From Flavobacterium omnivorum (GTDB lineage Bacteria > Bacteroidota > Bacteroidia > Flavobacteriales > Flavobacteriaceae): 64,000 nt of DNA. The stretch spans positions 124,001 through 188,000 of the forward strand of contig NZ_FNDB01000001.1 in NCBI RefSeq assembly GCF_900099915.1. Reading direction: 5' to 3'. How positions within the stretch are numbered: position 1 is the stretch's first letter; each line of letters begins with the position of its first letter. Under the pieces are notes generated by a model. The model did not search any database, was not told the DNA's origin, and saw only the letters and a list, made by a program, of their open reading frames with translations. Position numbers and translations under genes: made by a program. Below are positions 24,641-33,320 of the stretch, one piece after another.

Positions 24641-25909
24641 TTATTCGATCTTTTCGTGTTCCTCCACATCTTTTTGTAAGTCCAGTTTTCTAAAAGTGGG
24701 CGATACAGCACCAGTAAGAAATACTGTAATCAATGTCATGCTTCCGCCAAAGACCACTGCGCTAACAGTTCCCATCAGCTTTGCCGTTAAGCCGCTTTCA
24801 AAAGCACCTAATTCATTAGAGGAACCCACAAATATAGAATTCACAGCCGCAACTCGGCCTCGCATGTGATCGGGAGTTTTAAGCTGCAAAATAGTTTGCC
24901 GTATCACCACCGAAATCCCATCAAAAACACCGCTAAAAAATAAGGCTGCAACGGACAACCAAAAAATAGACGAAAGCCCAAAAACGATAATACAAATCCC
25001 AAACGCAAAAATGGCCGATAACAGCTTCATACCCGCATTTTTAGTAAAGGGAATGTATGCGGAAATTATCAGCATCAAAAAAGCGCCAACAGCCGGAGCA
25101 GCTCTCAAGACACCAAATCCCTGCGGGCCTACTTTTAAAATATCCTGAGCAAAAATGGGCAACAACGCAACGGCTCCTCCAAAAAGAACGGCAATCATAT
25201 CCAGTGATAAAGCGCCTAAAATCGTCTTATTATTGAACACAAATTTCACACCTTCTTTCAAACTTTCCATAATGGGTTCCCCAATTTTTGGATTCAAAAT
25301 AGGTTTTGTTGCTATTTGGGTTAAGGCAGTTAAAGCAAGAAGAGAACATACTAAAACAATGGACATGGACCAATGAACGCCAATCCAATTGATGGAAAAA
25401 CCTGCTACTGCAGGACCTAAAACCGAACTTATTTGCCAAACCGAACTGCTCCAAGTGGCAGCATTGGGATATAATTTTTTAGGAACAATCAACGCTAAAA
25501 GAGAAAATATCGTCGGGCCAAGAAAAGCACGTACCAATCCTCCTAAAAACACGAAAAAGTAAATGGAATATAAAATAGTTTCGGTAGAAAAGTCTTTAAT
25601 GAAAGGGGGCCAAGTAAATAAAAACAATCCCAAACTAATGATTGAAAACCCTAAAATACATTTAAAAAGTAATCCTTTTTTCTCTTTTTGATCCACAATG
25701 TGGCCAGCAAATAAAGCCATCGAAATCGCTGGAATGACTTCCATTAATCCGATGATTCCTAATGATAACGGATTTTTGGTCAAACTGTATACTTCCCATT
25801 CAATGACAATAAACTGCATCGACCAGCCAAAAACCATTGCAAAACGCAATAACAAAAAAATATTAAATTCTTTGTAACGCAGTGCCGAATAAGGATCGTT
25901 TCTTTTCAT
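24641..25909 (-). CDS. MFS transporter (enterobactin-exporter-like subfamily)
   Basis: This 422-residue major-facilitator protein has about 12 membrane segments and opens with MKRNDPYSALRYKEFN. A cytoplasmic loop with GHIVDQKEKKG corresponds to the MFS 2-3 loop, and the later segment MRGRVAAVNSIFVGSSNELGAFESG is typical of the MFS_3/EntS-like group. The substrate is unknown. The open frame extends into the recJ end, but the ATG at 25909 gives a standard N-terminus and a 10-base gap to recJ, so recJ-MFS are one transcription unit. Confidence 0.88.
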   Translation of the reverse strand: MKRNDPYSALRYKEFNIFLLLRFAMVFGWSMQFIVIEWEVYSLTKNPLSLGIIGLMEVIPAISMALFAGHIVDQKEKKGLLFKCILGFSIISLGLFLFTWPPFIKDFSTETILYSIYFFVFLGGLVRAFLGPTIFSLLALIVPKKLYPNAATWSSSVWQISSVLGPAVAGFSINWIGVHWSMSIVLVCSLLALTALTQIATKPILNPKIGEPIMESLKEGVKFVFNNKTILGALSLDMIAVLFGGAVALLPIFAQDILKVGPQGFGVLRAAPAVGAFLMLIISAYIPFTKNAGMKLLSAIFAFGICIIVFGLSSIFWLSVAALFFSGVFDGISVVIRQTILQLKTPDHMRGRVAAVNSIFVGSSNELGAFESGLTAKLMGTVSAVVFGGSMTLITVFLTGAVSPTFRKLDLQKDVEEHEKIE

Positions 25910-25919
25910 TACAAATAAA

Positions 25920-27611
25920 TCATTCTTTAATATCTCGCAATCGCAATTGCAAACTAAATTTGCCTTTCCATTCGTTTTCATCAATGCAATAGACCGCTTG
26001 AAAAGGTTTTTGATGCGTAGTCAGTTCGATTTTGTTTCCCAAATTAAAACCAATTGCAGCAAGACCTTCGGAATTGTTTTGTTTGATAAAAAGTTTTAAG
26101 TGTTCCTCTTCTTGTCCTAGAGGTTTTCCATAACCGGTGTCTTTGATGTTTTTGGTCAGGAAAATTGGAGTCATATTTTGTGGTCCGTACGGTTCAAATT
26201 GTTTCAGAATCCGAATTAATTTTGGTGTAATATCAGCAAAATCAATTTCGGCATCAACCGCAATTTCGGGTGTCAACATGTCCGGATGAATAGTTCTTTC
26301 AACTTCTTTTTCGAAAGCATCTTTGAAGATTTGGTAATTTTCTTCTTTTAACGTCATTCCCGCAGCATACATGTGACCTCCAAATTGCTCCAAATGCTCG
26401 GTACACGCCTCGAGTGCATTGTACACATCAAATCCTTTCACGGAACGTGCCGATGCAGCATATTTATCACCACTTTTGGTAAAAACTAGGGTTGGACGGT
26501 AATAGGTTTCAATCAATCTGGAAGCAACAATTCCAATCACGCCTTTATGCCAGTCTTCTTGAAAAACGACGGAAGTAAAACGTTCTTTCTCGTTGTTTTC
26601 CTCAATTTGTTTTAATGCTTCTTTGGTGATTAATTTGTCTAAATCCTTTCGCTCCGAGTTATACGCCTCGATTTCTGAAGCAAATTGTTGGGCTTGCTCA
26701 AAATCAAATTCGGTTAATAATTCTACCGCATGATTGCCGTGTTTGATGCGTCCTGCCGCGTTTATTCTGGGCGCAATGATGAAGACAACATCGGTAATAT
26801 CTAAGGTTTGTTTTTTTATTTGGTGAATAATGGCTTTAATTCCCGGTCTTGGATCAGTATTGATGACTTGTAATCCAAAGTAAGCTAATACTCGATTTTC
26901 TCCAGTCATTGGTACAATATCAGCAGCAATAGCAGCCGAAACTAAATCCAGATACGGAATCAAATCATCAATAGTTTCATTTCGGTTTTGGCCCAAAGCC
27001 TGAATTAATTTGAAACCAATTCCACAACCGCACAATTCATCATAAGGATACGTACAGTCATCCCTTTTTGGATCGAGAACGGCAACGGCTTCGGGTAAGA
27101 ATTCTCCAGGTCTATGATGGTCACAAATGATAAAATCGATATTTCGTGCTTTGGCGTAGCCCACATGATCAATGGATTTTATGCCACAATCTAATGCAAT
27201 AATGAGTGAAAATCCATTGTCGTCAGCAAAGTCAATACCTTTGAATGAAATACCATAACCTTCTCCATAACGATCGGGGATGTACGTTGCCACATTTGGG
27301 TAGTAGGTTTTCAAATAGGAGGAAACAAGGGAGACCGCTGTTGTTCCGTCCACATCATAATCGCCAAAGACAAGAATGTTTTCCTCATTTTCAATCGCTT
27401 TCTCGATTCGTTCGACTGCTTTATCCATGTCTTTCATGAGATATGGATCGTGTAAATGGTCTAAGGAAGGGCGAAAAAATGCCTTAGCTTCATCGAAAGT
27501 TTCAATGCCGCGTTGGACTAATAAAGTGGCTACAAAATCTTCTACATTCAACGCTGTCGCTAAATGCTGTACAGTTTCTTCTGAAGGTTTTGGTTTGAGT
27601 GTCCAACGCAT
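25920..27611 (-). CDS. recJ: Single-stranded-DNA-specific 5'-3' exonuclease RecJ
   Basis: This 563-residue DHH-family nuclease is used in recombination and mismatch repair. DHH-domain motifs are present: VFGDYDVDGTTAV (about 80), the DHH signature ICDHHRPG (about 161) and ALDCGIKS. DHHA1 (GGHMYAAGMTL) and the C-terminal OB-type domain follow. The length is normal. The MFS gene is directly downstream. Confidence 0.94.
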   Translation of the reverse strand: MRWTLKPKPSEETVQHLATALNVEDFVATLLVQRGIETFDEAKAFFRPSLDHLHDPYLMKDMDKAVERIEKAIENEENILVFGDYDVDGTTAVSLVSSYLKTYYPNVATYIPDRYGEGYGISFKGIDFADDNGFSLIIALDCGIKSIDHVGYAKARNIDFIICDHHRPGEFLPEAVAVLDPKRDDCTYPYDELCGCGIGFKLIQALGQNRNETIDDLIPYLDLVSAAIAADIVPMTGENRVLAYFGLQVINTDPRPGIKAIIHQIKKQTLDITDVVFIIAPRINAAGRIKHGNHAVELLTEFDFEQAQQFASEIEAYNSERKDLDKLITKEALKQIEENNEKERFTSVVFQEDWHKGVIGIVASRLIETYYRPTLVFTKSGDKYAASARSVKGFDVYNALEACTEHLEQFGGHMYAAGMTLKEENYQIFKDAFEKEVERTIHPDMLTPEIAVDAEIDFADITPKLIRILKQFEPYGPQNMTPIFLTKNIKDTGYGKPLGQEEEHLKLFIKQNNSEGLAAIGFNLGNKIELTTHQKPFQAVYCIDENEWKGKFSLQLRLRDIKE

Positions 27612-27714
27612 ATTATTTTTGGTTTAGGGATTTAAAAAAGATTTTTTTTATTGAATCGATTGCGGGCGGCCATCTATTAAAAGATAAGATCTTTTTGAAA
27701 ATGATTTAGAATAA

Positions 27715-28905
27715 TTAATATAAGAAGCCAAAGAGCCAAATAGGAATGATATTCCCAACTCCAATCTCAATATTGTCCTTAGCAAGGTAACTGTTTTTTA
27801 CGTTGTGAATTTGTACTTGGGTTTTGTTTTTTCCTCCAATTTCAAAAGTGTATTTTTCATTGATCAAAAAATCGCCGTGATCTGCTAAATGTATTGTAGC
27901 TAAATTTTTGAATTGATTTACAAAAAAAGTCTCTCTTAAATTACCCACATTGGTATTATTTTTTGCGAGTGCAAACATCAAATTAGTATTGTTTAAGAAT
28001 AGTTTCTCGGGTTTTGTCAATACGCCAATTCCTTTAGTAGGGCGGTACAATTCGTTTACTAATCCCGCTCTTTCTAATTGTTTTATAGCTTGAATCAGCA
28101 CTGCTCTGGAAGCGCCAATTCTTTCGCTTAATTTAGTGATATTTGGTGTAAAAGGCGCGCTTGTTGCTATGGCAAATAAGAGCTTTTTGAGTTTCATAAT
28201 CAAATCATAACTGATGTGGTCTACAGCATTAATGTCAACTTCAATTATTAAATTAATGGTGTTTATTAATTTTTGATGGTATAACTTACTGTTTTCCTTG
28301 TAATATGGATACGCGCCTATTTCGAGGTATTTAATAAATAACGGGATTGGTTTTATGCGTTGCAAAAGTGAATTTGAAATTTCAGTATGATTTTCTAATA
28401 GATCTTCTAACGTATGCGATTTCAAAACTAGACCCGTTTCGAAAACAATAAATTCTCTAAAAGACATTTCTTTTAAATCATAACTGACAGCACGTCTGCT
28501 CAAATCAGATTCAGATTTATATATTTCTAACATTGATGATGAGGTGAATATTACTTTCAAGTCGGGAACATCATCATAAATTAGCTTTAACTCTCTCGAC
28601 CAGTTGGGGTATTTATGAACTTCGTCTAAAAGGAGATGACTGCCTCCCATTTTAGAGAAATCTTTAGCCAAATCTATTAAAGTATTTTCAATGAAAAATA
28701 AATGGTCTAAACTCACAAATAAACTTGTTTTGAGGTTCAGATGTTGCTTTGCGTATTGCAATAACAAGGTAGTCTTGCCGGAACCTCTTGCTCCTTTTAT
28801 AGCAACCAACTGGTTGTTCCAATCAATTTCTTTCATCAAGTACCGCTGAAAGTCTAAAGAGGTTCTAATAATTTTCTGTTGAAATTCCAGCAATAGATTT
28901 TCCAT
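27715..28905 (-). CDS. AAA ATPase with DUF4143-like C-terminal domain
   Basis: This 396-residue ATPase of the AAA_14 type has Walker A GARGSGKTTLLL (about residue 37), Walker B LLLDEVHKY, and sensor-like TSSSMLE. The C-terminal half carries a winged-helix-like segment (KLSERIGASRAVLIQAIKQLERAGL) and a domain (ETFFVNQF) common to the DUF4143 group. These are abundant in Bacteroidota, sometimes in accessory regions, with unclear roles. A TTG 21 bases upstream is in frame, but the ATG at 28905 is preferred. It has its own -7 element, and an inverted repeat lies further upstream. Confidence 0.85.
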   Translation of the reverse strand: MENLLLEFQQKIIRTSLDFQRYLMKEIDWNNQLVAIKGARGSGKTTLLLQYAKQHLNLKTSLFVSLDHLFFIENTLIDLAKDFSKMGGSHLLLDEVHKYPNWSRELKLIYDDVPDLKVIFTSSSMLEIYKSESDLSRRAVSYDLKEMSFREFIVFETGLVLKSHTLEDLLENHTEISNSLLQRIKPIPLFIKYLEIGAYPYYKENSKLYHQKLINTINLIIEVDINAVDHISYDLIMKLKKLLFAIATSAPFTPNITKLSERIGASRAVLIQAIKQLERAGLVNELYRPTKGIGVLTKPEKLFLNNTNLMFALAKNNTNVGNLRETFFVNQFKNLATIHLADHGDFLINEKYTFEIGGKNKTQVQIHNVKNSYLAKDNIEIGVGNIIPIWLFGFLY

Positions 28906-28923
28906 TTTGTTTGTTTTAGACAA

Positions 28924-28931
28924 CAAATATA
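28924..28931 (-). promoter_or_regulatory. -7 promoter element of the AAA ATPase gene
   Basis: On the minus strand TATATTTG matches TAnnTTTG and lies about 19 bases before the ATG at 28905. Confidence 0.55.
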
Positions 28932-28970
28932 CTCAAAAATGTAATGCATAAGTAACGTTTTTAACGTATT

Positions 28971-29022
28971 TTGTTATTTGTAGATAACAATTTTGCAATA
29001 TTTTGTTACGTACAAATAACAA
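28971..29022. promoter_or_regulatory. Perfect 12-bp inverted repeat upstream of the AAA ATPase gene
   Basis: TTGTTATTTGTA (28971-28982) and TACAAATAACAA (29011-29022) are exact inverted copies 28 bases apart, with further GTTA/TAAC half-sites between and beside them. They may form an operator for the AAA ATPase gene, or a hairpin at the end of the HopJ-family transcript, whose stop is at 29027. Confidence 0.5.
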
Positions 29023-29026
29023 CTTA

Positions 29027-29371
29027 TTATTTCAACACTAAAGCACTTCCGTAAAAGGCAATTCCGTCCCAACCGGTTTTTATGAAATTACGAATGTTTT
29101 GATGATCCGTTCCGTTTGGATTTTGCAGAACATCTTCGAAGTAATATGCTCCAAAACAGGCTAATGTTTCTGCTTCTGATAAATTTCGAATTTCGGCGAA
29201 AGCAAATAATTTACAAGATCCTGAATTTTCTCCTGCTGCATTGTGTTGCAAACCATTCTCAAATGCCGTTGCAGTAAATTCGTAGTTTTCTTCGATAGTT
29301 GCAATGGTTTCTGAAAACACTATTGCTTCAGGAGTTTGTGTTAATTTTTCTAAGAAAGCAGTTATAGTCAT
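29027..29371 (-). CDS. HopJ type III effector family protein
   Basis: This 114-residue protein matches the family named after Pseudomonas HopJ: MTITAFLEKL start, a central NGLQHNAAGENSGSCKLFAFA, and a conserved C-terminus (HQNIRNFIKTGWDGIAF). Despite the name, no type III secretion is expected here; homologues are widespread in harmless bacteria and the function is unknown. An upstream ATG at 29383 would add MKIN and is only 3 bases after the amine oxidase stop, so coupled translation is possible. Confidence 0.78.
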   Translation of the reverse strand: MTITAFLEKLTQTPEAIVFSETIATIEENYEFTATAFENGLQHNAAGENSGSCKLFAFAEIRNLSEAETLACFGAYYFEDVLQNPNGTDHQNIRNFIKTGWDGIAFYGSALVLK

Positions 29372-29386
29372 ATTGATTTTCATTGT

Positions 29387-30439
29387 TTAGAATTGTGAGG
29401 CAATTGTTTTCGCGGCAAAAATAGCGCCGTCCATATAACCAGGGTTTTGAGTGGCGGTTTCAGCGCCTGAAATATATAATTTTTCGTTTAATAACGGTGT
29501 TTTAAAAAGAGAATGTCCGTTGTTTTGGTGGGCTAATACGAGTTGCTCATACGGTTCAAATGTAAGTGGTTCTTCCCGCCAAACGTTCTCATAATAGGCT
29601 ACATAATCCGTAGCTTCTGGCCCAAAGAATGTCGTTAGTTGCGCTATTACTTTCTCTTTGCGTTCCTCCATGGAAAGTACTGCGGTTCCACCGTTTAAAA
29701 ATCCTTTCAACGCAAAACCGGAATTATCAGCTGTACTGTGGTCGTACATTTCCTGAATAATACTGGCTTGACTGAATAACGTTCCAGAGTAGTTATTTTG
29801 TTTCCAAAAAGGAGTTTTATATTCCACAGCGATTTTAATGGATTCACCCATCCAAGTATGCGTTTTCTTGGCTAGTTGTGTGAAATTTTCGGGTAAATTA
29901 GGTTCGAATACCACTGAGTTCACTAACAAATTAGGTGGAATAGTGCTAATCACCTTATCGGCGGAATAGCTTTTTCCGTCAGAATCCGTTACGATTAAAT
30001 GGTTGTTTTCCTCTTTTATTACTGTAATTTTGGTATTTTTTTTAATGTTTTGAATGCCGATTTCAGAAATTAATCTTTTAATTAAGGTTTCAGTTCCGCC
30101 TTCGATGCGAAAAGAAGGTTCCTCAGAATCCGAAATTTCGAATTTCTGTGGTGGAACAAAAGACATGGTTTCAAATAATGAAATGCCTTGTGTGTGTTGC
30201 TTAAAATAGGGGATTTCTAACGATCTGAGTACTTCCAGAAGGTGGTTATGTTGGTTTCCAAACCAAGTCGCACCCATTTCCATGGTAACAGCGGTTGTCC
30301 CAGTGATAGTTTTTATGCGGCCTCCAGTTCTCGTATTGGCCTCTAATAGTACAAGTTCAACACCTTTTTTTTGAAGTAAAAAAGCAGTGTAAAGTCCGCA
30401 AAGTCCAGCTCCTATTATAATAACTTTTGCCTTTTTCAT
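29387..30439 (-). CDS. FAD-dependent amine oxidase / protoporphyrinogen-oxidase-like protein
   Basis: This 350-residue flavin amine oxidase-family protein has an N-terminal Rossmann motif (VIIIGAGLCGLYTAFLL), followed by LLEANTRTGGRIKT, the second FAD motif of the family. The C-terminal conserved segment (LYISGAETATQNPGYMDGAI) completes the FAD fold. The substrate is unknown. Its start overlaps the rsmI stop (ATGA), and the HopJ-family gene follows, so the three genes form an operon. Confidence 0.87.
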   Translation of the reverse strand: MKKAKVIIIGAGLCGLYTAFLLQKKGVELVLLEANTRTGGRIKTITGTTAVTMEMGATWFGNQHNHLLEVLRSLEIPYFKQHTQGISLFETMSFVPPQKFEISDSEEPSFRIEGGTETLIKRLISEIGIQNIKKNTKITVIKEENNHLIVTDSDGKSYSADKVISTIPPNLLVNSVVFEPNLPENFTQLAKKTHTWMGESIKIAVEYKTPFWKQNNYSGTLFSQASIIQEMYDHSTADNSGFALKGFLNGGTAVLSMEERKEKVIAQLTTFFGPEATDYVAYYENVWREEPLTFEPYEQLVLAHQNNGHSLFKTPLLNEKLYISGAETATQNPGYMDGAIFAAKTIASQF

Positions 30440-31155
30440 GATTCTTCTTCCTCCGAAAATTTCCTTTTTTTCGGCTCTTTGATTATTGTTTTTCCACCTA
30501 TCACCACCACAATTTCTCCTCGTGGAGCTATTTTTTCAAAATGGTTTAATACTTCTCGTACCGTTCCTCGAACATTTTCTTCATGTAGTTTTGATAATTC
30601 TCTGCACACACAAATCGGTCTGTTTTCTCCAAAATAAGTGATGAATTCCGCCAATGTTTTTAATAATTTATGTGGAGAGACATATAAAATCATGGTACGG
30701 GTTTCATCGGCTAAAGCCAAATAACGAGTTTGTTTGCCTTTTTTGTCAGGTAAAAATCCTTCGAAAATAAATTTGTCATTAGGTAGGCCACTGTTGACTA
30801 AAGCAGGTACAAATGCCGTGGCTCCAGGCAAACATTCTACTTCAACTCCATTTTCAACACAAGCACGTGTTAATAAAAAACCGGGATCAGAAATTGCAGG
30901 TGTTCCTGCATCTGAAATTAAGGCGATATTTTCTCCAGCTTTCAACCTCGAAATCAGATTTTCGATTGTTTTATGTTCGTTGTGCATGTGATGGCTGTAC
31001 ATGTGCGTGCCAATATCGAAATGCTTTAATAATTTTCCGCTCGTACGCGTGTCTTCGGCGAGAATCAAATCTACTTCCTTAAGAATCCGAATCGCCCGAA
31101 AAGTCATGTCTTCGAGGTTGCCAATAGGCGTAGGAACGATATATAATTTTGACAT
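30436..31155 (-). CDS. rsmI: 16S rRNA 2'-O-ribose C1402 methyltransferase
   Basis: This 239-residue SAM-dependent methyltransferase of the tetrapyrrole-methylase fold modifies C1402 of 16S rRNA. Motifs present include LYIVPTPIGNLEDMTFRA at the start, LAEDTRTSGKLL, and DAGTPAISDPG. An in-frame ATG at 31176 adds seven hydrophobic residues; the ATG at 31155 gives the family start MSKLYIVPTPIGNL and is preferred. It heads the rsmI - amine oxidase - hopJ unit. Confidence 0.93.
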   Translation of the reverse strand: MSKLYIVPTPIGNLEDMTFRAIRILKEVDLILAEDTRTSGKLLKHFDIGTHMYSHHMHNEHKTIENLISRLKAGENIALISDAGTPAISDPGFLLTRACVENGVEVECLPGATAFVPALVNSGLPNDKFIFEGFLPDKKGKQTRYLALADETRTMILYVSPHKLLKTLAEFITYFGENRPICVCRELSKLHEENVRGTVREVLNHFEKIAPRGEIVVVIGGKTIIKEPKKRKFSEEEES

Positions 31156-31232
31156 AGATAAAATAATTAAGTACAAATTTCCAATAAAATCAGAAACTGT
31201 TGAAATGCGTAATCAATACTATAGAAGGAATT

Positions 31233-32324
31233 TTACAGGAATTTTTTCTCAATAATATCCATGAAACGTTCTTCATACTCTTGTTTTCCTTGCCAGTTAT
31301 TATAATCTGGTTTTACCATTTCTTGAACAAAATCTCTAGTTTCATAGAAGGTATCAAACGTAATCAATTGGCTCAAAACACGGTTGTAATCTTCACTGCT
31401 GTTTCCAAAAAGATGTTTTATAAACGCCAGACGGTCATTTAAATCGATGTTAATTCCTTTGGCTAATTTATCATTCAAAGAAACTATTTTCGGTTCTGTC
31501 TTTTCGACTATTTGTGATTGTAAAGGGGCTGATTTTGGTGCTTCAGTGGCTGTATCGTCTTTTGGAACTTCAATGACTACTACAGTTGGAATATTATCTA
31601 CTTGTTGTTTTTTTACAAAAAGAGTATCGTGATAATTGCCGCCTAAAAGATCTTCAAAAGAGATTTGTACAGCTTCTGTTTTCTTTGGTATTTCCAGTTC
31701 AGTTTGTACTTCTTTTTCCTGTGATAACTCAAAAGCAGGTGCAATCGCAGTATCACTTTCCTGAGCTTCTTCTTTTATTTCTTGTTCTGTATCTAATACT
31801 AGTTCCTTTTCTTCAATAGTTTCTTCCTCAATAGTTTTCGATATTTCTTCTTCTACTTCTTCGTTTTTATCAACTACCACTTCTGGTTGCTCCACAGTCG
31901 TTTCAACGTTTTCCTCCGTAATTGTTTCTGCTACAGGAATTTGTTGAGGCTCTATTTCCTCTGCTTCAACAGTACTTTCTTCTGCTGTTGCAACTGGTTT
32001 TGATGCTGCTACAGGAGTTGTTTCTGCGTTTTGTTTCAAAGTCATTTCAGTAGTTTCTTCTACAGCAGTTTCTTTAATTACAACTTCTGCTTCCGGGTGA
32101 ACTGATTCAGTTGTATCATAAATAGATTCTATTGCTTTGCTAATTTCCGTTATACCAATAGTTGGCTTTGCTTCACTGAAATGTTCGTCAACAAATCGTA
32201 AGACAGAAAGTTTTTCGTATAATTTCTGTGTTTCAAGATATAATTGATTGATGTCAGATTTATTTTTTAGCTGTAATATTCTGTGTGCAATGCTGATTAA
32301 ATCGGCTTCCAATTTTTTTTTCAT
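31233..32324 (-). CDS. Glutamate-rich conserved Bacteroidota protein
   Basis: This 363-residue protein has no signal peptide. A helical N-terminal domain (1-60; LEADLISIAHRILQLKN) is followed by a long low-complexity acidic linker (about 65-275, rich in Glu/Thr/Val). A conserved C-terminal block (LNDRLAFIKHLFGNSSEDYNRVLSQL to the end) is typical of Bacteroidota. The acidic middle is variable and probably unstructured. The function is unknown. The gene is divergent from tdk across a 247-base region. Confidence 0.8.
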   Translation of the reverse strand: MKKKLEADLISIAHRILQLKNKSDINQLYLETQKLYEKLSVLRFVDEHFSEAKPTIGITEISKAIESIYDTTESVHPEAEVVIKETAVEETTEMTLKQNAETTPVAASKPVATAEESTVEAEEIEPQQIPVAETITEENVETTVEQPEVVVDKNEEVEEEISKTIEEETIEEKELVLDTEQEIKEEAQESDTAIAPAFELSQEKEVQTELEIPKKTEAVQISFEDLLGGNYHDTLFVKKQQVDNIPTVVVIEVPKDDTATEAPKSAPLQSQIVEKTEPKIVSLNDKLAKGINIDLNDRLAFIKHLFGNSSEDYNRVLSQLITFDTFYETRDFVQEMVKPDYNNWQGKQEYEERFMDIIEKKFL

Positions 32325-32442
32325 AACTTTGAAATTATAGGGTGTTAGGCAGGTCTTTTTTGATGTGTTTTAGTACTACTTTTTATATTGTACCCACAAA
32401 AGGGATTCTTTGTATCGCAATTTTTTATTTTTTTAAATAAGT

Positions 32443-32520
32443 GCTCGCGAATCTCCGATTTGATATAAATTTTATACTTTTGAAACGACGTAAAAGTATA
32501 AAATTTTTAAGTCGGTTCGC
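32443..32520. repeat. Long interrupted palindrome upstream of tdk
   Basis: AAATTTTATACTTTT (32467-32481) and its exact complement (32492-32506) are separated by 10 bases. Outside them GCGAA..CCGATTT and AAGTCGGTTCGC extend the pairing. It fills the tdk / Glu-rich gene divergent region. Confidence 0.6.
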
Positions 32521-32571
32521 TTATTACAAAGTAATAAAAACTATTCATTTTTTAAGTTAGAAAAATACAAA

Positions 32572-33162
32572 ATGTTTCTCGAAAATACAGTAAATCATAA
32601 AGAACAATTTGGTTGGATTGAAGTCATTTGTGGCTCCATGTTTTCGGGTAAAACCGAAGAATTGATCCGTCGTTTGAGAAGAGCGCAGTTTGCCAAGCAA
32701 AAAGTAGAAATTTTCAAACCGGCAATTGATACGCGCTACGATGATGAAATGGTCGTATCTCATGACGCCAATGAAATCCGTTCTACGCCTGTTCCTGCTG
32801 CCGCAAATATTGCTATTTTGGCGCAAGGTTGTGATGTGGTAGGTATTGACGAAGCACAGTTTTTTGATGATGAAATTGTCAAAATTTGCAACGATTTGGC
32901 CAATCAGGGAATCAGGGTAATTGTTGCCGGATTAGATATGGATTTTAAGGGAAATCCTTTTGGTCCAATGCCTGCATTAATGGCCACTGCCGAATATGTT
33001 ACTAAAGTTCACGCTGTTTGTACTCGTACCGGAAATCTCGCTAATTATAGTTTCCGTAAAACGGATAATGATAAACTGGTTATGCTCGGCGAAACCGAAG
33101 AATACGAACCATTGAGTCGTGCTGCGTATTATCATGCAATGCGCAAAGATGAGGAGAAATAA
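32572..33162 (+). CDS. tdk: Thymidine kinase
   Basis: This 196-residue type II thymidine kinase phosphorylates thymidine in the salvage pathway. It has P-loop [14 protein letters not shown] (about 22-35), catalytic DEAQFFDDE (about 99-107) and lasso-domain region [18 protein letters not shown]. The structural zinc site of type II enzymes normally uses CxxC pairs; here only one Cys remains at the first pair and the second is absent. Upstream is a long interrupted palindrome. The 3' flank holds two more inverted repeats. Confidence 0.92.
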   Translation: MFLENTVNHKEQFGWIEVICGSMFSGKTEELIRRLRRAQFAKQKVEIFKPAIDTRYDDEMVVSHDANEIRSTPVPAAANIAILAQGCDVVGIDEAQFFDDEIVKICNDLANQGIRVIVAGLDMDFKGNPFGPMPALMATAEYVTKVHAVCTRTGNLANYSFRKTDNDKLVMLGETEEYEPLSRAAYYHAMRKDEEK

Positions 33163-33177
33163 AATCCTCTCCCCAAC

Positions 33178-33196
33178 CCTCTCCAAAGGAGAGGGA
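33178..33196. repeat. Inverted repeat 1 after tdk
   Basis: CCCTCTCC-AAA-GGAGAGGG at 33178-33196 is a short perfect palindrome, 16 bases after tdk. It resembles intergenic palindromes I associate with Bacteroidota genomes. Confidence 0.6.
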
Positions 33197-33222
33197 GCCG
33201 GAACTGGATTGAAATATGAAAT

Positions 33223-33249
33223 CCTTTCAGAGTTTAAAACTCTGAAAGG
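33223..33249. repeat. Inverted repeat 2 after tdk
   Basis: CCTTTCAGAGTTT (33223-33235) pairs with AAACTCTGAAAGG (33237-33249) with a 1-base spacer. Confidence 0.6.
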
Positions 33250-33261
33250 GTTAATTTATAA

Positions 33262-33300
33262 AAAAGGGGAAATTTGCTTCAAAACAAATTTCCCCTTTTA
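33262..33300. terminator. Bidirectional terminator between tdk and rpoN
   Basis: AAAAGGGGAAATTTG (33262-33276) pairs perfectly with CAAATTTCCCCTTTT (33285-33299). It lies between convergent tdk and rpoN and has runs of T/A on both sides. Confidence 0.85.
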
Positions 33301-33320
33301 GTATTTCTAAATCAACAGTC

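Noticed and set aside
29027..29371. Type III secretion effector
   Set aside because: The HopJ family name is historical; no secretion genes are seen and homologues occur in non-pathogens.
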